Assembly: GCA_015061945.1 (NCBI GenBank)
Contig: SUVP01000001.1
Span: 124,001 to 188,000, forward strand
Length of the DNA: 64,000 nt
Source: Opitutales bacterium
GTDB lineage: Bacteria; Verrucomicrobiota; Verrucomicrobiia; Opitutales; Intestinicryptomonadaceae
Direction of reading: 5' to 3'
In this document: positions 19,955 through 28,018 of the stretch, one piece after another
Layout of the letters: each line of letters opens with the position of its first letter
Numbering within the stretch: position 1 is the stretch's first letter
Translations under genes and position numbers: made by a program
Notes under the pieces: model-generated
Seen by the model: only the letters and a program-made list of their open reading frames with translations
Told to the model about the DNA's origin: nothing
Database searches by the model: none

Positions 19955-20575
19955 ATGGAAGACGAAAATATTACAAAAACAGAAAAACAACCTTCATCGC
20001 TAATGTCAGCCCTCGGTTTGCTCGGGTTGGGTCTTAGTGTTATCGCTATTGCACTCGCAATTATGGCTATGGTTAAAGTCGGCGATACTGCAAAAGATAT
20101 GAACGAAAAAATCGAGAAAGCTGCATCTATTGCACTCGAAACAAAAAAGATTAGCGATAGGATTGACTCGCTCGCACTTCAACTCGAAGAAGTGAAATCG
20201 AACGACAAAACACACTTGAACACAATCGTCTCAAAATTGAATGCTGAATTGAGTAAGTTCAACGCTGTCATTTTGGAAAATCGCAAAGGTATTGAAGAAA
20301 ATAGAAACGCTATCGAAATTGTCGCAAAACGTGCTGTTCAAAAAGCTCAACCTAAATCTGAAGTAAAATCGACAGAACAAACTGCTCAAACAACTACTCA
20401 AGACAAACAAGCTCCTACTCAAGACGGAGCAACTAAAAAACACGTCATCCAAAGTGGCGATACATTCGGTAAGCTCGCAAAGAAATATGGGGTGTCTGTA
20501 AGTGCAATTATCTCGGCAAATCCAGACGCAAATCCATCTCGATTGAAGGTCGGTCAAGAAATTGTAATTCCGTAA
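19955..20575 (+). CDS. Membrane-anchored LysM protein
   Basis: The 206 residues comprise a short acidic N-terminus, one transmembrane helix (about 18-42), a coiled coil (about 45-120), a Gln/Thr-rich linker and a C-terminal LysM domain (about 160-206). The LysM domain contains HVIQSGDTFGKLAKKYGVS and LKVGQEIVIP. LysM binds N-acetylglucosamine in peptidoglycan, so the protein probably tethers the inner membrane to the cell wall. No hydrolase domain is attached. A strong terminator follows directly. Confidence 0.88.
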   Translation: MEDENITKTEKQPSSLMSALGLLGLGLSVIAIALAIMAMVKVGDTAKDMNEKIEKAASIALETKKISDRIDSLALQLEEVKSNDKTHLNTIVSKLNAELSKFNAVILENRKGIEENRNAIEIVAKRAVQKAQPKSEVKSTEQTAQTTTQDKQAPTQDGATKKHVIQSGDTFGKLAKKYGVSVSAIISANPDANPSRLKVGQEIVIP

Positions 20576-20584
20576 ATTTTCTCG

Positions 20585-20613
20585 ACGCGTCCGAAAAAAC
20601 GGACGCGTTTTTT
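20585..20613 (+). terminator. Terminator after the LysM gene
   Basis: A 9-bp GC-rich stem (ACGCGTCCG/CGGACGCGT) with an A6 loop is followed by six T. It ends only 7 bases before the ATG of the Nudix gene, so that gene must be expressed by read-through or from a promoter overlapping the hairpin. Confidence 0.88.
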
Positions 20614-20620
20614 ATGCAAT

Positions 20621-21190
20621 ATGAAAAAAATTAAAGTACAAAACTGGAAATGCACACGCGAAAAAACTATCGCAGATTGTCGTGTGTTCAAAGTTAAATC
20701 TAAAACCTTTGTACATCCCGACGGACGCAAGGGAGATTTTTTCATAAATGAATGTACAGACTGGGTCCAAGTTGCACCTATTATCAGATGCGACGACGGC
20801 TCAATCAAAACTATCCTCGTAAATCAATTTAGATTCGGTGCAAACAAGACCTCTTGGGAGTTTTCAGGTGGCGTTATGGACAAAGGTGAAACGCCTATCC
20901 AAACTGCAAGACGAGAACTTGCCGAAGAAACTGGATACACTGGTAAACGTGCAAAACTTGTCGCCTCATACTCGCCAAACCCAGCAATACAAAGCAACCT
21001 TGCACACTTTGTAGTGATTGAAGACTGCAAGAAAACTGCAGAACTCCACTGGGATGAAAATGAAGAGATTGAAATGAAAATTATAGATGTCGATAAACTC
21101 GATTCTATGGTAAAACGTGGAAAAATTTTCCATTCAATAGCAATTAACTCGTTATATTTTTTGCAAAAATATTTAGAAAATAATCGATAA
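20621..21190 (+). CDS. Nudix hydrolase, ADP-ribose pyrophosphatase-like
   Basis: This is a cytoplasmic pyrophosphohydrolase of nucleoside diphosphate derivatives. The complete Nudix box is present: GGVMDKGE, 7 residues, then RELAEETGY. The upstream strand VNQFRFGANKTSWEFSGG resembles the ADP-ribose pyrophosphatase subgroup. The length is 189 residues. It heads a three-gene run with the DUF721 gene (6 bases downstream) and the nitrilase gene. A terminator hairpin stands 7 bases before its start codon. Confidence 0.88.
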   Translation: MKKIKVQNWKCTREKTIADCRVFKVKSKTFVHPDGRKGDFFINECTDWVQVAPIIRCDDGSIKTILVNQFRFGANKTSWEFSGGVMDKGETPIQTARRELAEETGYTGKRAKLVASYSPNPAIQSNLAHFVVIEDCKKTAELHWDENEEIEMKIIDVDKLDSMVKRGKIFHSIAINSLYFLQKYLENNR

Positions 21191-21196
21191 AAATTT

Positions 21197-21565
21197 ATGC
21201 CGTTATCAGAAGAAAATAATGTGTTGAGTGCGTTTAGAGGTCTGCCCTATTCGCCAAAAATTTCTATCGACAGATCGACAAAAGGCAAACCAGAATCATC
21301 GGCATCGCTCGTCGAAAAATTTCTTCTCAAATTAAAGATAAAGGCTGAAAACCCAGTAAAAATAATATCTGCCAGCTGGAACGATTGTTTGCCAAAACGT
21401 TTTATCGGCAGAGCTTCTCCACGAAATGTGAGAATGAATATTCTTTATGTAGAAGCAGAAAATCCGGCAGTAAAACAAGAAATATTATTTTCAGAAAGAG
21501 AGATTTTGAAAAAAATAAAATTGTTAAAAGGCTGTTCTAACATCAAAAAAATTAGATTTCTATGA
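21197..21565 (+). CDS. DUF721 (DciA-like) protein
   Basis: The protein has 122 residues. The C-terminal two thirds (ISASWNDCLPKRFIGRASPRN..., then LYVEAENPAVKQEILF and IKKIRFL) match the DUF721 pattern. In other bacteria DUF721 includes DciA, a partner of the replicative helicase DnaB. The assignment rests on the pattern of a WxxxL start, the VEAENPA strand and a basic IRF ending. Its stop codon overlaps the ATG of the nitrilase gene by 4 bases, so the two are translationally coupled. Confidence 0.7.
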   Translation: MPLSEENNVLSAFRGLPYSPKISIDRSTKGKPESSASLVEKFLLKLKIKAENPVKIISASWNDCLPKRFIGRASPRNVRMNILYVEAENPAVKQEILFSEREILKKIKLLKGCSNIKKIRFL

Positions 21566-22356
21566 GAGTTGCAATCGCACAAATTGATGTCGCACAAGGC
21601 GAGTTTGAACAAAATCTTCTATCGGTTGAAAGCCATGCGAAAAATGCAAGACTCCACGGAGCAGAAATGGTGGTGTTTCCAGAAATGTTCTTGTGTGGCT
21701 TCAACTACAAAAAGAATGTCGAGTTTTTGCGAGCAAATGGAACTTTTGCCGAAGAAAAACTCTGCGAGATTGCCCAACGCAACAACATTTGTATTTGTGG
21801 CTCAATCCCACATTTAAACGATACGGACGCTCTCCCCACAAACAGATTTCTATTTATATCTGCCGACGGAAAAATCCTTTCAACTTACGATAAAATTCAT
21901 TTGTTCTCGGTTTTCAGCGAAAATAAATATGTAAAAAGTGGTGATGAGATTGTTGTTGCAAACACGCCCTTTGGAAAAATTGGTTTTGCAGTTTGCTACG
22001 ATATTCGCTTCCCCGACCTTTTTGTCAGAATGGCAAAACGTGGGGCAAAACTTATCATTATATCGTCGGCATTTCCGCATCCACGCTCGGAACATTGGCG
22101 TATTCTCTCACGAGCAAGGGCGATAGAAAACCAATGTTTTGTAGTTGCTGTCAATCGTGCTGGAACAGAAAATTTCGGTAAAAATTCAGTAAAATATTTT
22201 GGGATGTCGGCTGTAATCGACCCTTGGGGAACCGTGTTGGCAGAAGCTCCGCAAGACTTGGAATCGCTCACGTTTGCAGATATAAATCTCGACGAAGTTG
22301 ACGCAATCAGAAGTAAAATACCAGCCTTCCAAGACCGACGTGAAGACATTTATTGA
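21562..22356 (+). CDS. Carbon-nitrogen hydrolase (nitrilase superfamily)
   Basis: The 264 residues cover the whole nitrilase fold. The catalytic Glu-Lys-Cys triad is visible as FPEMFLCGF (Glu), YDKIHLF (Lys) and AVCYDIRFPDLF (Cys). The sequence is closest to the omega-amidase/Nit2-YafV branch, which deaminates alpha-ketoglutaramate or deaminated glutathione in metabolite repair; the exact substrate is inferred. It overlaps the upstream DUF721 gene by 4 bases and is the last gene of its operon, convergent with rho. Confidence 0.88.
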   Translation: MRVAIAQIDVAQGEFEQNLLSVESHAKNARLHGAEMVVFPEMFLCGFNYKKNVEFLRANGTFAEEKLCEIAQRNNICICGSIPHLNDTDALPTNRFLFISADGKILSTYDKIHLFSVFSENKYVKSGDEIVVANTPFGKIGFAVCYDIRFPDLFVRMAKRGAKLIIISSAFPHPRSEHWRILSRARAIENQCFVVAVNRAGTENFGKNSVKYFGMSAVIDPWGTVLAEAPQDLESLTFADINLDEVDAIRSKIPAFQDRREDIY

Positions 22357-22370
22357 GTCTGAATATCCAC

Positions 22371-22410
22371 AAAAAAAGGTACATTCGTAAAAGAACGCAC
22401 CTTTTTTTTT
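22371..22410. terminator. Shared terminator between nitrilase and rho
   Basis: A7-GGT and ACC-T9 arms enclose a loop that can pair partly itself. It lies between two convergent stop codons and can serve both. Confidence 0.65.
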
Positions 22411-22433
22411 ATTTCGGTAAATTTGTCTTTTGA

Positions 22434-23552
22434 TTACAGAATCATTGAGATAAAATCTTTGTTTGTTTTAGATTGCTTCATTCTGTTGATGAGTGTTTCG
22501 GCACAGTCTTCCGTCTTTGAACCAGCCATTGCCCTACGCAAGAATGATGCAGCTTCAAGCTCATCTGCAGTCAACAACAATTCTTCACGACGTGTACCCG
22601 ATGCCGATATATTTATCGCTGGCCAAATGCGAAGTTCAGCGACTTTTCTGTCGAGTACCATTTCCATATTTCCAGTGCCTTTGAATTCTTGGAAGATAAG
22701 GTCGTCCATACGCGAACCTGTTTCGACTAATGCCGACGCAATAATCGTCAAGCTACCAGCTTCATCAGTGTTGCGTGCTGCCGAAAATATCTGACGTGGA
22801 CGTTCGAGAGCTCGGATATCAAGCCCGCCACTCATCGTTCTACCGCCATTAGCTTTTGCAGAGTTATGTGCACGAGAAAGACGTGTGAGCGAGTCCATAA
22901 GCAACACGACATCTGCCCCAGTTTCTACAAGGTGTTTTGCACGTTCGATTGCAAGGTCGGATATACGGATATGTGTCGCAATATTTTCGTCATTCGACGA
23001 TGCGTAAATTTCGGCTTCGGGAACTTCCATACGGAAGTCTGTTACCTCTTCTGGACGTTCATCGACAAGCACGATAATCAACTTGCACTCTGGATGATTT
23101 TCCAAAACTCCAAACGCAATATCTTTCAAGAGAGTAGTCTTGCCTGTGCGTGGTGGTGCTACGACAAGCCCACGCGTACCCTTACCGATTGGGCAGAATA
23201 TATCGATTACACGATTTGTCATTCTGCCGTCTTTTGTTTCGAGCTTAAGTTTTTTATTTGGTGCGATTGTCGTCAAATTTTGGAACGACATCATTCGGCG
23301 ACGTTCTACGCAAGGAACACCGTCGATTGTATCAATAAAGCGTACTTTCGGGTTTTGATGCCCTTTTGCTTGATGTGCTTTTGCTACAATAAACTGTCCT
23401 TTTTTTACCGCAAAACGCTGAACGAGTTCCTTGGGTACATAAGGGTCTGAAGGGCGTGTTTTTCCACCTCGTTTTGGGTCGAGCAAAACGCCGTTATTGT
23501 TTGTTGTCGGAGCGAAAATTCCACTCACTTCTATAATATCTAAATTATCCAT
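22434..23552 (-). CDS. rho: Transcription termination factor Rho
   Basis: Rho is a hexameric RNA-dependent ATPase that ends untranslated transcripts. The ATPase core is complete: Walker A ([13 protein letters not shown]), Walker B ([16 protein letters not shown]), the Q-loop region (NGGRTMSGG), and [19 protein letters not shown]. The chosen ATG gives 372 residues starting MDNLDIIEV; an upstream TTG would add a hydrophobic 34-residue piece unlike any Rho. The usual N-terminal Rho_N helical domain is missing, and the OB-fold lacks the normal GFGFLR motif, reading [16 protein letters not shown] instead. The 198 bases upstream contain no gene. Confidence 0.95.
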   Translation of the reverse strand: MDNLDIIEVSGIFAPTTNNNGVLLDPKRGGKTRPSDPYVPKELVQRFAVKKGQFIVAKAHQAKGHQNPKVRFIDTIDGVPCVERRRMMSFQNLTTIAPNKKLKLETKDGRMTNRVIDIFCPIGKGTRGLVVAPPRTGKTTLLKDIAFGVLENHPECKLIIVLVDERPEEVTDFRMEVPEAEIYASSNDENIATHIRISDLAIERAKHLVETGADVVLLMDSLTRLSRAHNSAKANGGRTMSGGLDIRALERPRQIFSAARNTDEAGSLTIIASALVETGSRMDDLIFQEFKGTGNMEMVLDRKVAELRIWPAINISASGTRREELLLTADELEAASFLRRAMAGSKTEDCAETLINRMKQSKTNKDFISMIL

Positions 23553-23750
23553 AATTGAAATTGATTGCAACTTTCCCAACGTGCGAGAAAATACATAGAA
23601 TCCCCAAGTTGAAGAAAGAATTAAAAGACAATATAAAGCACAAATAGAGTGCAAACATACTGCTCCAAAAAGACAGAGCTAATCGTTTATAAATCACATT
23701 TAAGCATCTAAAAAAAATCAAGACAAGCTTTTTTAACTTATACGCTCAAA

Positions 23751-24152
23751 TTATTTATCGGTTTGTAAGCTTAATTTTTTAATTTTTGATATTTTAACAA
23801 TATCGATTGCCGATGTCACAAAGTGCAATGGTGTGTCTTTGTCGGCAAGTAAAATCAGCGATGCGTCGTCTCCTTTTTGGGCGACGCTATTTAATGTTTC
23901 TTTTAACGCATCAAATTTAATTTCTTTTGCGTTGAAATAGTATCGACCATCTTTGTCGATAGCAATCGTATCGGGCTTTTTTGTCGATGAGCCAGTCGCA
24001 CTCTCCATATTTGGCGGGGTAATATCGACTGCATAAATATCTTTAAATTGCATTGTCAAAAGAAAAAAGAAAATCAGCACGGTGAGAACATCGACCATTG
24101 GGACGATATTCACTTCGGCTTTTCTTCTCGGTCTGTGAGCTTTTATATTCAC
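23751..24152 (-). CDS. exbD: ExbD/TolR-family transport protein
   Basis: The 133 residues consist of a basic N-terminus (HRPRRKAEVN), one membrane helix with the conserved Asp at its start (VPMVDVLTVLIFFFLL), and a periplasmic domain of about 90 residues. With ExbB it forms a proton-driven motor that energises TonB or Tol. The start is GTG, 2 bases after the exbB stop. TonB and outer-membrane receptors are not in the window, so Exb and Tol roles cannot be separated. Confidence 0.9.
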   Translation of the reverse strand: MNIKAHRPRRKAEVNIVPMVDVLTVLIFFFLLTMQFKDIYAVDITPPNMESATGSSTKKPDTIAIDKDGRYYFNAKEIKFDALKETLNSVAQKGDDASLILLADKDTPLHFVTSAIDIVKISKIKKLSLQTDK

Positions 24153-24154
24153 AG

Positions 24155-24724
24155 TTATTTCGATTTTTCTTTTTCGTGAACATCAATCAAACTTTCCACG
24201 CATATATTCAGACGTGCACAAAGTTTGTCGATTTTTCTATTCAAATACGAATTACCTACGATTGCAGGAATTGCTATCGAAAGCCCGATGATAGTTGTAG
24301 ATAACGCAAGCCCTACCCCACGTGAGATTGTTTCAGGCGACGGCAACGATGAATCTGTTGCAAACACAGTAACAAGACCTGCGACTGTCCCCAACAGCCC
24401 CAAAAGTGGAGCTGCCGAAACAACAACATCAAGCCAGAACATCCCTTTTTCAAGGCGAGTCATTTCGAGTTGAGCAAATGCCTTGAGTGCTTCAGGGTCT
24501 GGCTTTGACGTTTTGAAAAAATACAAAATTCTACCGATAGATGACGACAACTCGTTTGAGAGTTGTGGGAGTTGTCCCGCTATGAGTGAATTCGCAACTT
24601 CACGTGGAATCACTTTTGAATCACGCAAAGAGATGAAACGCTCTATAATAATAAAGAGAGCCAAGAACGAACACAGTCCGAGCGGATAAATAAAAACTCC
24701 TGCACCTTCGAGTATGAATTTCAT
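24155..24724 (-). CDS. exbB: MotA/TolQ/ExbB-family proton channel protein
   Basis: The 189 residues carry three membrane helices (about 8-27, 98-122 and 137-160) and the conserved VVSAAPLLGLLGTVAGL and GVGLALSTTIIGLSIAIPA segments that line the proton path. It starts one base after the leuD stop codon and is followed by exbD, so leuD-exbB-exbD is probably one transcript. Confidence 0.92.
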   Translation of the reverse strand: MKFILEGAGVFIYPLGLCSFLALFIIIERFISLRDSKVIPREVANSLIAGQLPQLSNELSSSIGRILYFFKTSKPDPEALKAFAQLEMTRLEKGMFWLDVVVSAAPLLGLLGTVAGLVTVFATDSSLPSPETISRGVGLALSTTIIGLSIAIPAIVGNSYLNRKIDKLCARLNICVESLIDVHEKEKSK

Positions 24725-24725
24725 A

Positions 24726-25325
24726 TTATTTAAAGTATGGCAAATCTGATGCCTTTTCTTTTATTTGCGTTTCAGCGTCGAGCAAGTCTGCTATTGGGTC
24801 CCATGTGCCTGATACCAATGCAGAGCGAGCTGTATCTGGCATTGTGCATTTGCATACAAAATCTTTGCATGATACAGTCATTGCTTCAACATTAACATCA
24901 ACTTCAGCGTCAGGATCTACTTCGATAATTTCGCCAATCTTTGCGATATCGTCGTGCGATGCACATACGCAAGGTATTCCCAATGTCGTCGAGTTGCCGA
25001 AGAAGATTTCAGCAAAACTTTCTGCCACGATTGCACGGAAACCATAGTGCCAAAGCGATTGTGGAGCGTGTTCACGTGATGAGCCACAACCGAAGTTTGC
25101 CCCTGAAAGCAAAATCTTTGCATTTTGCTTGCGTGGGTCAGTCAACGGATGGACCTTATCTGAACCGTCTGCATTTTTGCGTTCGTCATAAAACGCATAT
25201 TGTCCCAAACCTTCAAAAGTCACGCAGACCATAAAGCGAGCGGGAATAATTCTATCGGTATCAATGTCGTTTCCAGGGATGAAAACGGCTTTTCCTTTTA
25301 CGTCGTTAATTTTTTCAAGTGCCAT
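24726..25325 (-). CDS. leuD: 3-isopropylmalate dehydratase small subunit
   Basis: LeuD is the swivelling small subunit of the leucine-pathway isomerase that converts 2- to 3-isopropylmalate, working with the iron-sulfur subunit LeuC. Recognisable segments are GNDIDTDRIIPARF near residue 18 and GANFGCGSSREHAPQSL near residue 90. The 199 residues match the family. LeuC is not in the window, so the two subunits are split or leuC lies outside. It appears to be cotranscribed with the unrelated exbB-exbD genes. Confidence 0.94.
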   Translation of the reverse strand: MALEKINDVKGKAVFIPGNDIDTDRIIPARFMVCVTFEGLGQYAFYDERKNADGSDKVHPLTDPRKQNAKILLSGANFGCGSSREHAPQSLWHYGFRAIVAESFAEIFFGNSTTLGIPCVCASHDDIAKIGEIIEVDPDAEVDVNVEAMTVSCKDFVCKCTMPDTARSALVSGTWDPIADLLDAETQIKEKASDLPYFK

Positions 25326-25461
25326 AATTATCTACCCTATTAGAAACATTTTTATTTTTTCGACAACAATTTTTTGCACAATCTAAAAATTATTATGTTT
25401 TTTATTGCTTGAAAAAAACGCATAATCGTCTTTTGATTTTTATTAGGAAACAGAAGTTTTT

Positions 25462-26835
25462 ATGAAGAATATAAAAAAATTATTACTCGCACTATTAATT
25501 GTCGCGACTGCAACATTCACTGCATTCGCCGAAATGAAGCCCGTTAAATATGTATTCCTATTTATCGGCGACGGAATGTCTATTCCCCAAAGAATGATGG
25601 CAGAACGTTATATGCAACTTTCAGGTCAAGGTGGGCTTGCTATCAATGCAATGAAAAACCAAGCTATCACTTACACAAACTCGGCAAGCTCGTTTATTAC
25701 AGATTCTGCCGCAAGTGGAACTGCTATCGCATGCGGTGAAAAGACAAGAAACGGCACAATCGGGTTGAATGCAAAAGGCGAAAAGATTGAATCAATCGCA
25801 TACGTCGCACAGAAAGCGGGCAAAAAAGTTGGTATCATTACAAGCGTTACAATCAACCACGCTACCCCTGCGTCGTTCTACGGACACAATCAATCAAGAA
25901 GCAACTATTACAACTTGGGTCTTGATATGATTGAATCGGGCTTCGATTACTTCGCTGGTGGCGGTGTAAACAAAAATGATGATAAAAAGAATAAGGAATA
26001 CAAAGGCGATATTTACGACCTCGCTAAAAAAGCAGGATACAAAGTTTTTGTAGAAATTGATAATGACGATTTCAAAAAGCTCAACTCAAAGAGTGGAAAA
26101 ATTATGGCTTTCGGTAGCAAAGAAGATATCCCTTACGCAATCGATGCCGATGATGATGATCTCATCCTTGCCGATTATGTTCGCAAAGGTATAGAAGTTC
26201 TCGATAATCCAAATGGTTTCTTCATTATGACTGAAGGTGGAAAAATCGACTGGATGTGCCACGCTAACGACGCCGCAACCGTTATAAAAGAGGTTATCGA
26301 CTTCGACAAAGCCGTAAAAGTTGCTCTTGAATTTGCAAAAAAACATCCCGATGAAACACTCATCGTTATAACGGGCGACCACGAAACTGGGGGCTTGACA
26401 CTCGGATTTGCAGGTACTGGATACACATCGTACATAGATAGACTCAGCTTGCAAAAATGCTCGATTAACGTATTCGTAAAGAAAATATCGAAGATGAGAA
26501 AAGAATTAAGAAAAGACGGCAAAAGATTGTATTTTAAAGATGTAAAGCCACTCATCGAAGAAAAGTTCTCTCTCAAATTTAGTGGCGATGAAAAACATCC
26601 AATGTACGTCTCAGAAGAAGACCAAGAAAAACTCAAGAAAGCATTTATCGAAAAGAAGTCGTTCGGCAGAGCACTTACGCATCTTTTCGACAATAAAGCT
26701 GGCGTTGCTTGGACATCTGGAGCACACACTGCTCTGCCTGTAAACACAACTGCAACAGGTAAAGGTGCTGAAAATTTCAACGGTGCAATCGATAATACCG
26801 ATATCGCAAAATTGCTCAAACAAGCAGTTAAATAA
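25462..26835 (+). CDS. Alkaline phosphatase (PhoA family), exported
   Basis: This exported phosphomonoesterase has 457 residues, with a Sec signal of about 23 residues ending AFA. Metal and active-site regions are all present: FIGDGMS (first Asp), DSAASGTAIA carrying the phosphorylated Ser, INHATPASFYGHN, TEGGKIDW, GDHETGGLTL and the C-terminal TSGAHTALPV His. It releases phosphate from organic esters in the envelope. A weak AGGA ribosome-binding site lies about 12 bases upstream. It is followed after 3 bases by the YibE/F gene. Confidence 0.93.
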   Translation: MKNIKKLLLALLIVATATFTAFAEMKPVKYVFLFIGDGMSIPQRMMAERYMQLSGQGGLAINAMKNQAITYTNSASSFITDSAASGTAIACGEKTRNGTIGLNAKGEKIESIAYVAQKAGKKVGIITSVTINHATPASFYGHNQSRSNYYNLGLDMIESGFDYFAGGGVNKNDDKKNKEYKGDIYDLAKKAGYKVFVEIDNDDFKKLNSKSGKIMAFGSKEDIPYAIDADDDDLILADYVRKGIEVLDNPNGFFIMTEGGKIDWMCHANDAATVIKEVIDFDKAVKVALEFAKKHPDETLIVITGDHETGGLTLGFAGTGYTSYIDRLSLQKCSINVFVKKISKMRKELRKDGKRLYFKDVKPLIEEKFSLKFSGDEKHPMYVSEEDQEKLKKAFIEKKSFGRALTHLFDNKAGVAWTSGAHTALPVNTTATGKGAENFNGAIDNTDIAKLLKQAVK

Positions 26836-26838
26836 TAG

Positions 26839-28008
26839 ATGCAAAAAAGTTTGAAATTTTCTAACAAGACGAAAGACGCAATCATTATTTGCGTCTTTGT
26901 CTTTTTGTGTGCAACTATTTTTTCTTTGGATATTTTCCATGTTTCGCCAGCTCAAAAAGGCGAAAAAGTTAAAGCCGAAGTTGTAGAAGTAGACAACTCG
27001 TCGCTTATGATTGTCGAGCTTGTCGCACAAGGCGAACAACGTCTGAAAGTAAAAATATTACAAGGTAAATTCGACGGAAAAATTTTTGATGCAGTCAACT
27101 TGCAACGCTCGCAAATGGAGCTCGATAAAATCTTTAAAGTTGGCGATACTGCTATTGTCTCAATCCCCGAAGATGCCGATGAGAACACGACAATCAACGC
27201 CCAAGACCATTACAGAATCGGTTGGACAATAACTTTGTTTGCACTCTTCTCGATTTTGTTAGTTGCATTCGGAGGAATGGTCGGAGCAAAATCGTTAATA
27301 TCATTTGTATTTTCGTGTGCGATAATTTGGAAAATCGTAGTGCCATTGTGCCTGCTGGGATACAACGCAATCTTGATATGCTTCATCGCAGTAATGGTAC
27401 TTTCGGCAACGATAATATTCCTCGTGGCGAGCTTTACTCAAAAAGGATTTTCAGCATTTTGTGGAACAATTTTAGGCGTGGGTGCGAGCTGTGCAATGGG
27501 CTGGCTTTTCACTTATCTATTTAAAATCAACGGTGCAGTTATGCCATACTCGCAAGCACTACTCTATGCTGGATACCCAAACTTGAGTATTTCAGATTTG
27601 TATATCGGAGCAATATTCTTGTCCTCGTCGGGTGCTGTTATGGACTTGGCAATGGACGTTTCGGCGGGAATGGAAGAATTAAAATTGCGTAATCCACAAA
27701 TAACATCACGACAATTATTAGAGTCGGGGTGGAGAATCGGCAGAAGTGTTGTCGGTACAATGTCGACAACTTTACTTTTGGCGTACACAGGCGGATACCT
27801 AACATTGATGATGACGTTCCTCGCAAACGGAGTTGAACCGATTGATTTCATCAACAATCCACATGTCGCATCAGAATTAGTAAAAACACTCGTCGGCTCA
27901 TTTGGGCTTGTACTTGTAGCTCCATTCACTGCAATCGCAGGAAGTATAATTTTTTCGAGCAAAAAAGCCTTGACTAACAACATAAAAAATAGACTCTTAA
28001 AAGGTTAA
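26839..28008 (+). CDS. YibE/F-family membrane protein
   Basis: The 389 residues have an N-terminal membrane anchor, an extracytoplasmic beta-rich stretch (about 35-125) and seven or so membrane helices. These include the family segments GCGTILGVGASCAMGW-like and SSGAVMDLAMDVSAGMEELK. The molecular function of YibE/F proteins is unknown. It lies 3 bases after the alkaline phosphatase gene and 10 bases before aspS, so all three may be on one transcript. Confidence 0.85.
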   Translation: MQKSLKFSNKTKDAIIICVFVFLCATIFSLDIFHVSPAQKGEKVKAEVVEVDNSSLMIVELVAQGEQRLKVKILQGKFDGKIFDAVNLQRSQMELDKIFKVGDTAIVSIPEDADENTTINAQDHYRIGWTITLFALFSILLVAFGGMVGAKSLISFVFSCAIIWKIVVPLCLLGYNAILICFIAVMVLSATIIFLVASFTQKGFSAFCGTILGVGASCAMGWLFTYLFKINGAVMPYSQALLYAGYPNLSISDLYIGAIFLSSSGAVMDLAMDVSAGMEELKLRNPQITSRQLLESGWRIGRSVVGTMSTTLLLAYTGGYLTLMMTFLANGVEPIDFINNPHVASELVKTLVGSFGLVLVAPFTAIAGSIIFSSKKALTNNIKNRLLKG

Positions 28009-28018
28009 TTTTTTTACT

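Noticed and set aside
26175-26885. Minus-strand frame opposite the alkaline phosphatase
   Set aside because: It lies inside a gene with a full set of phosphatase motifs and has no recognisable domain of its own.
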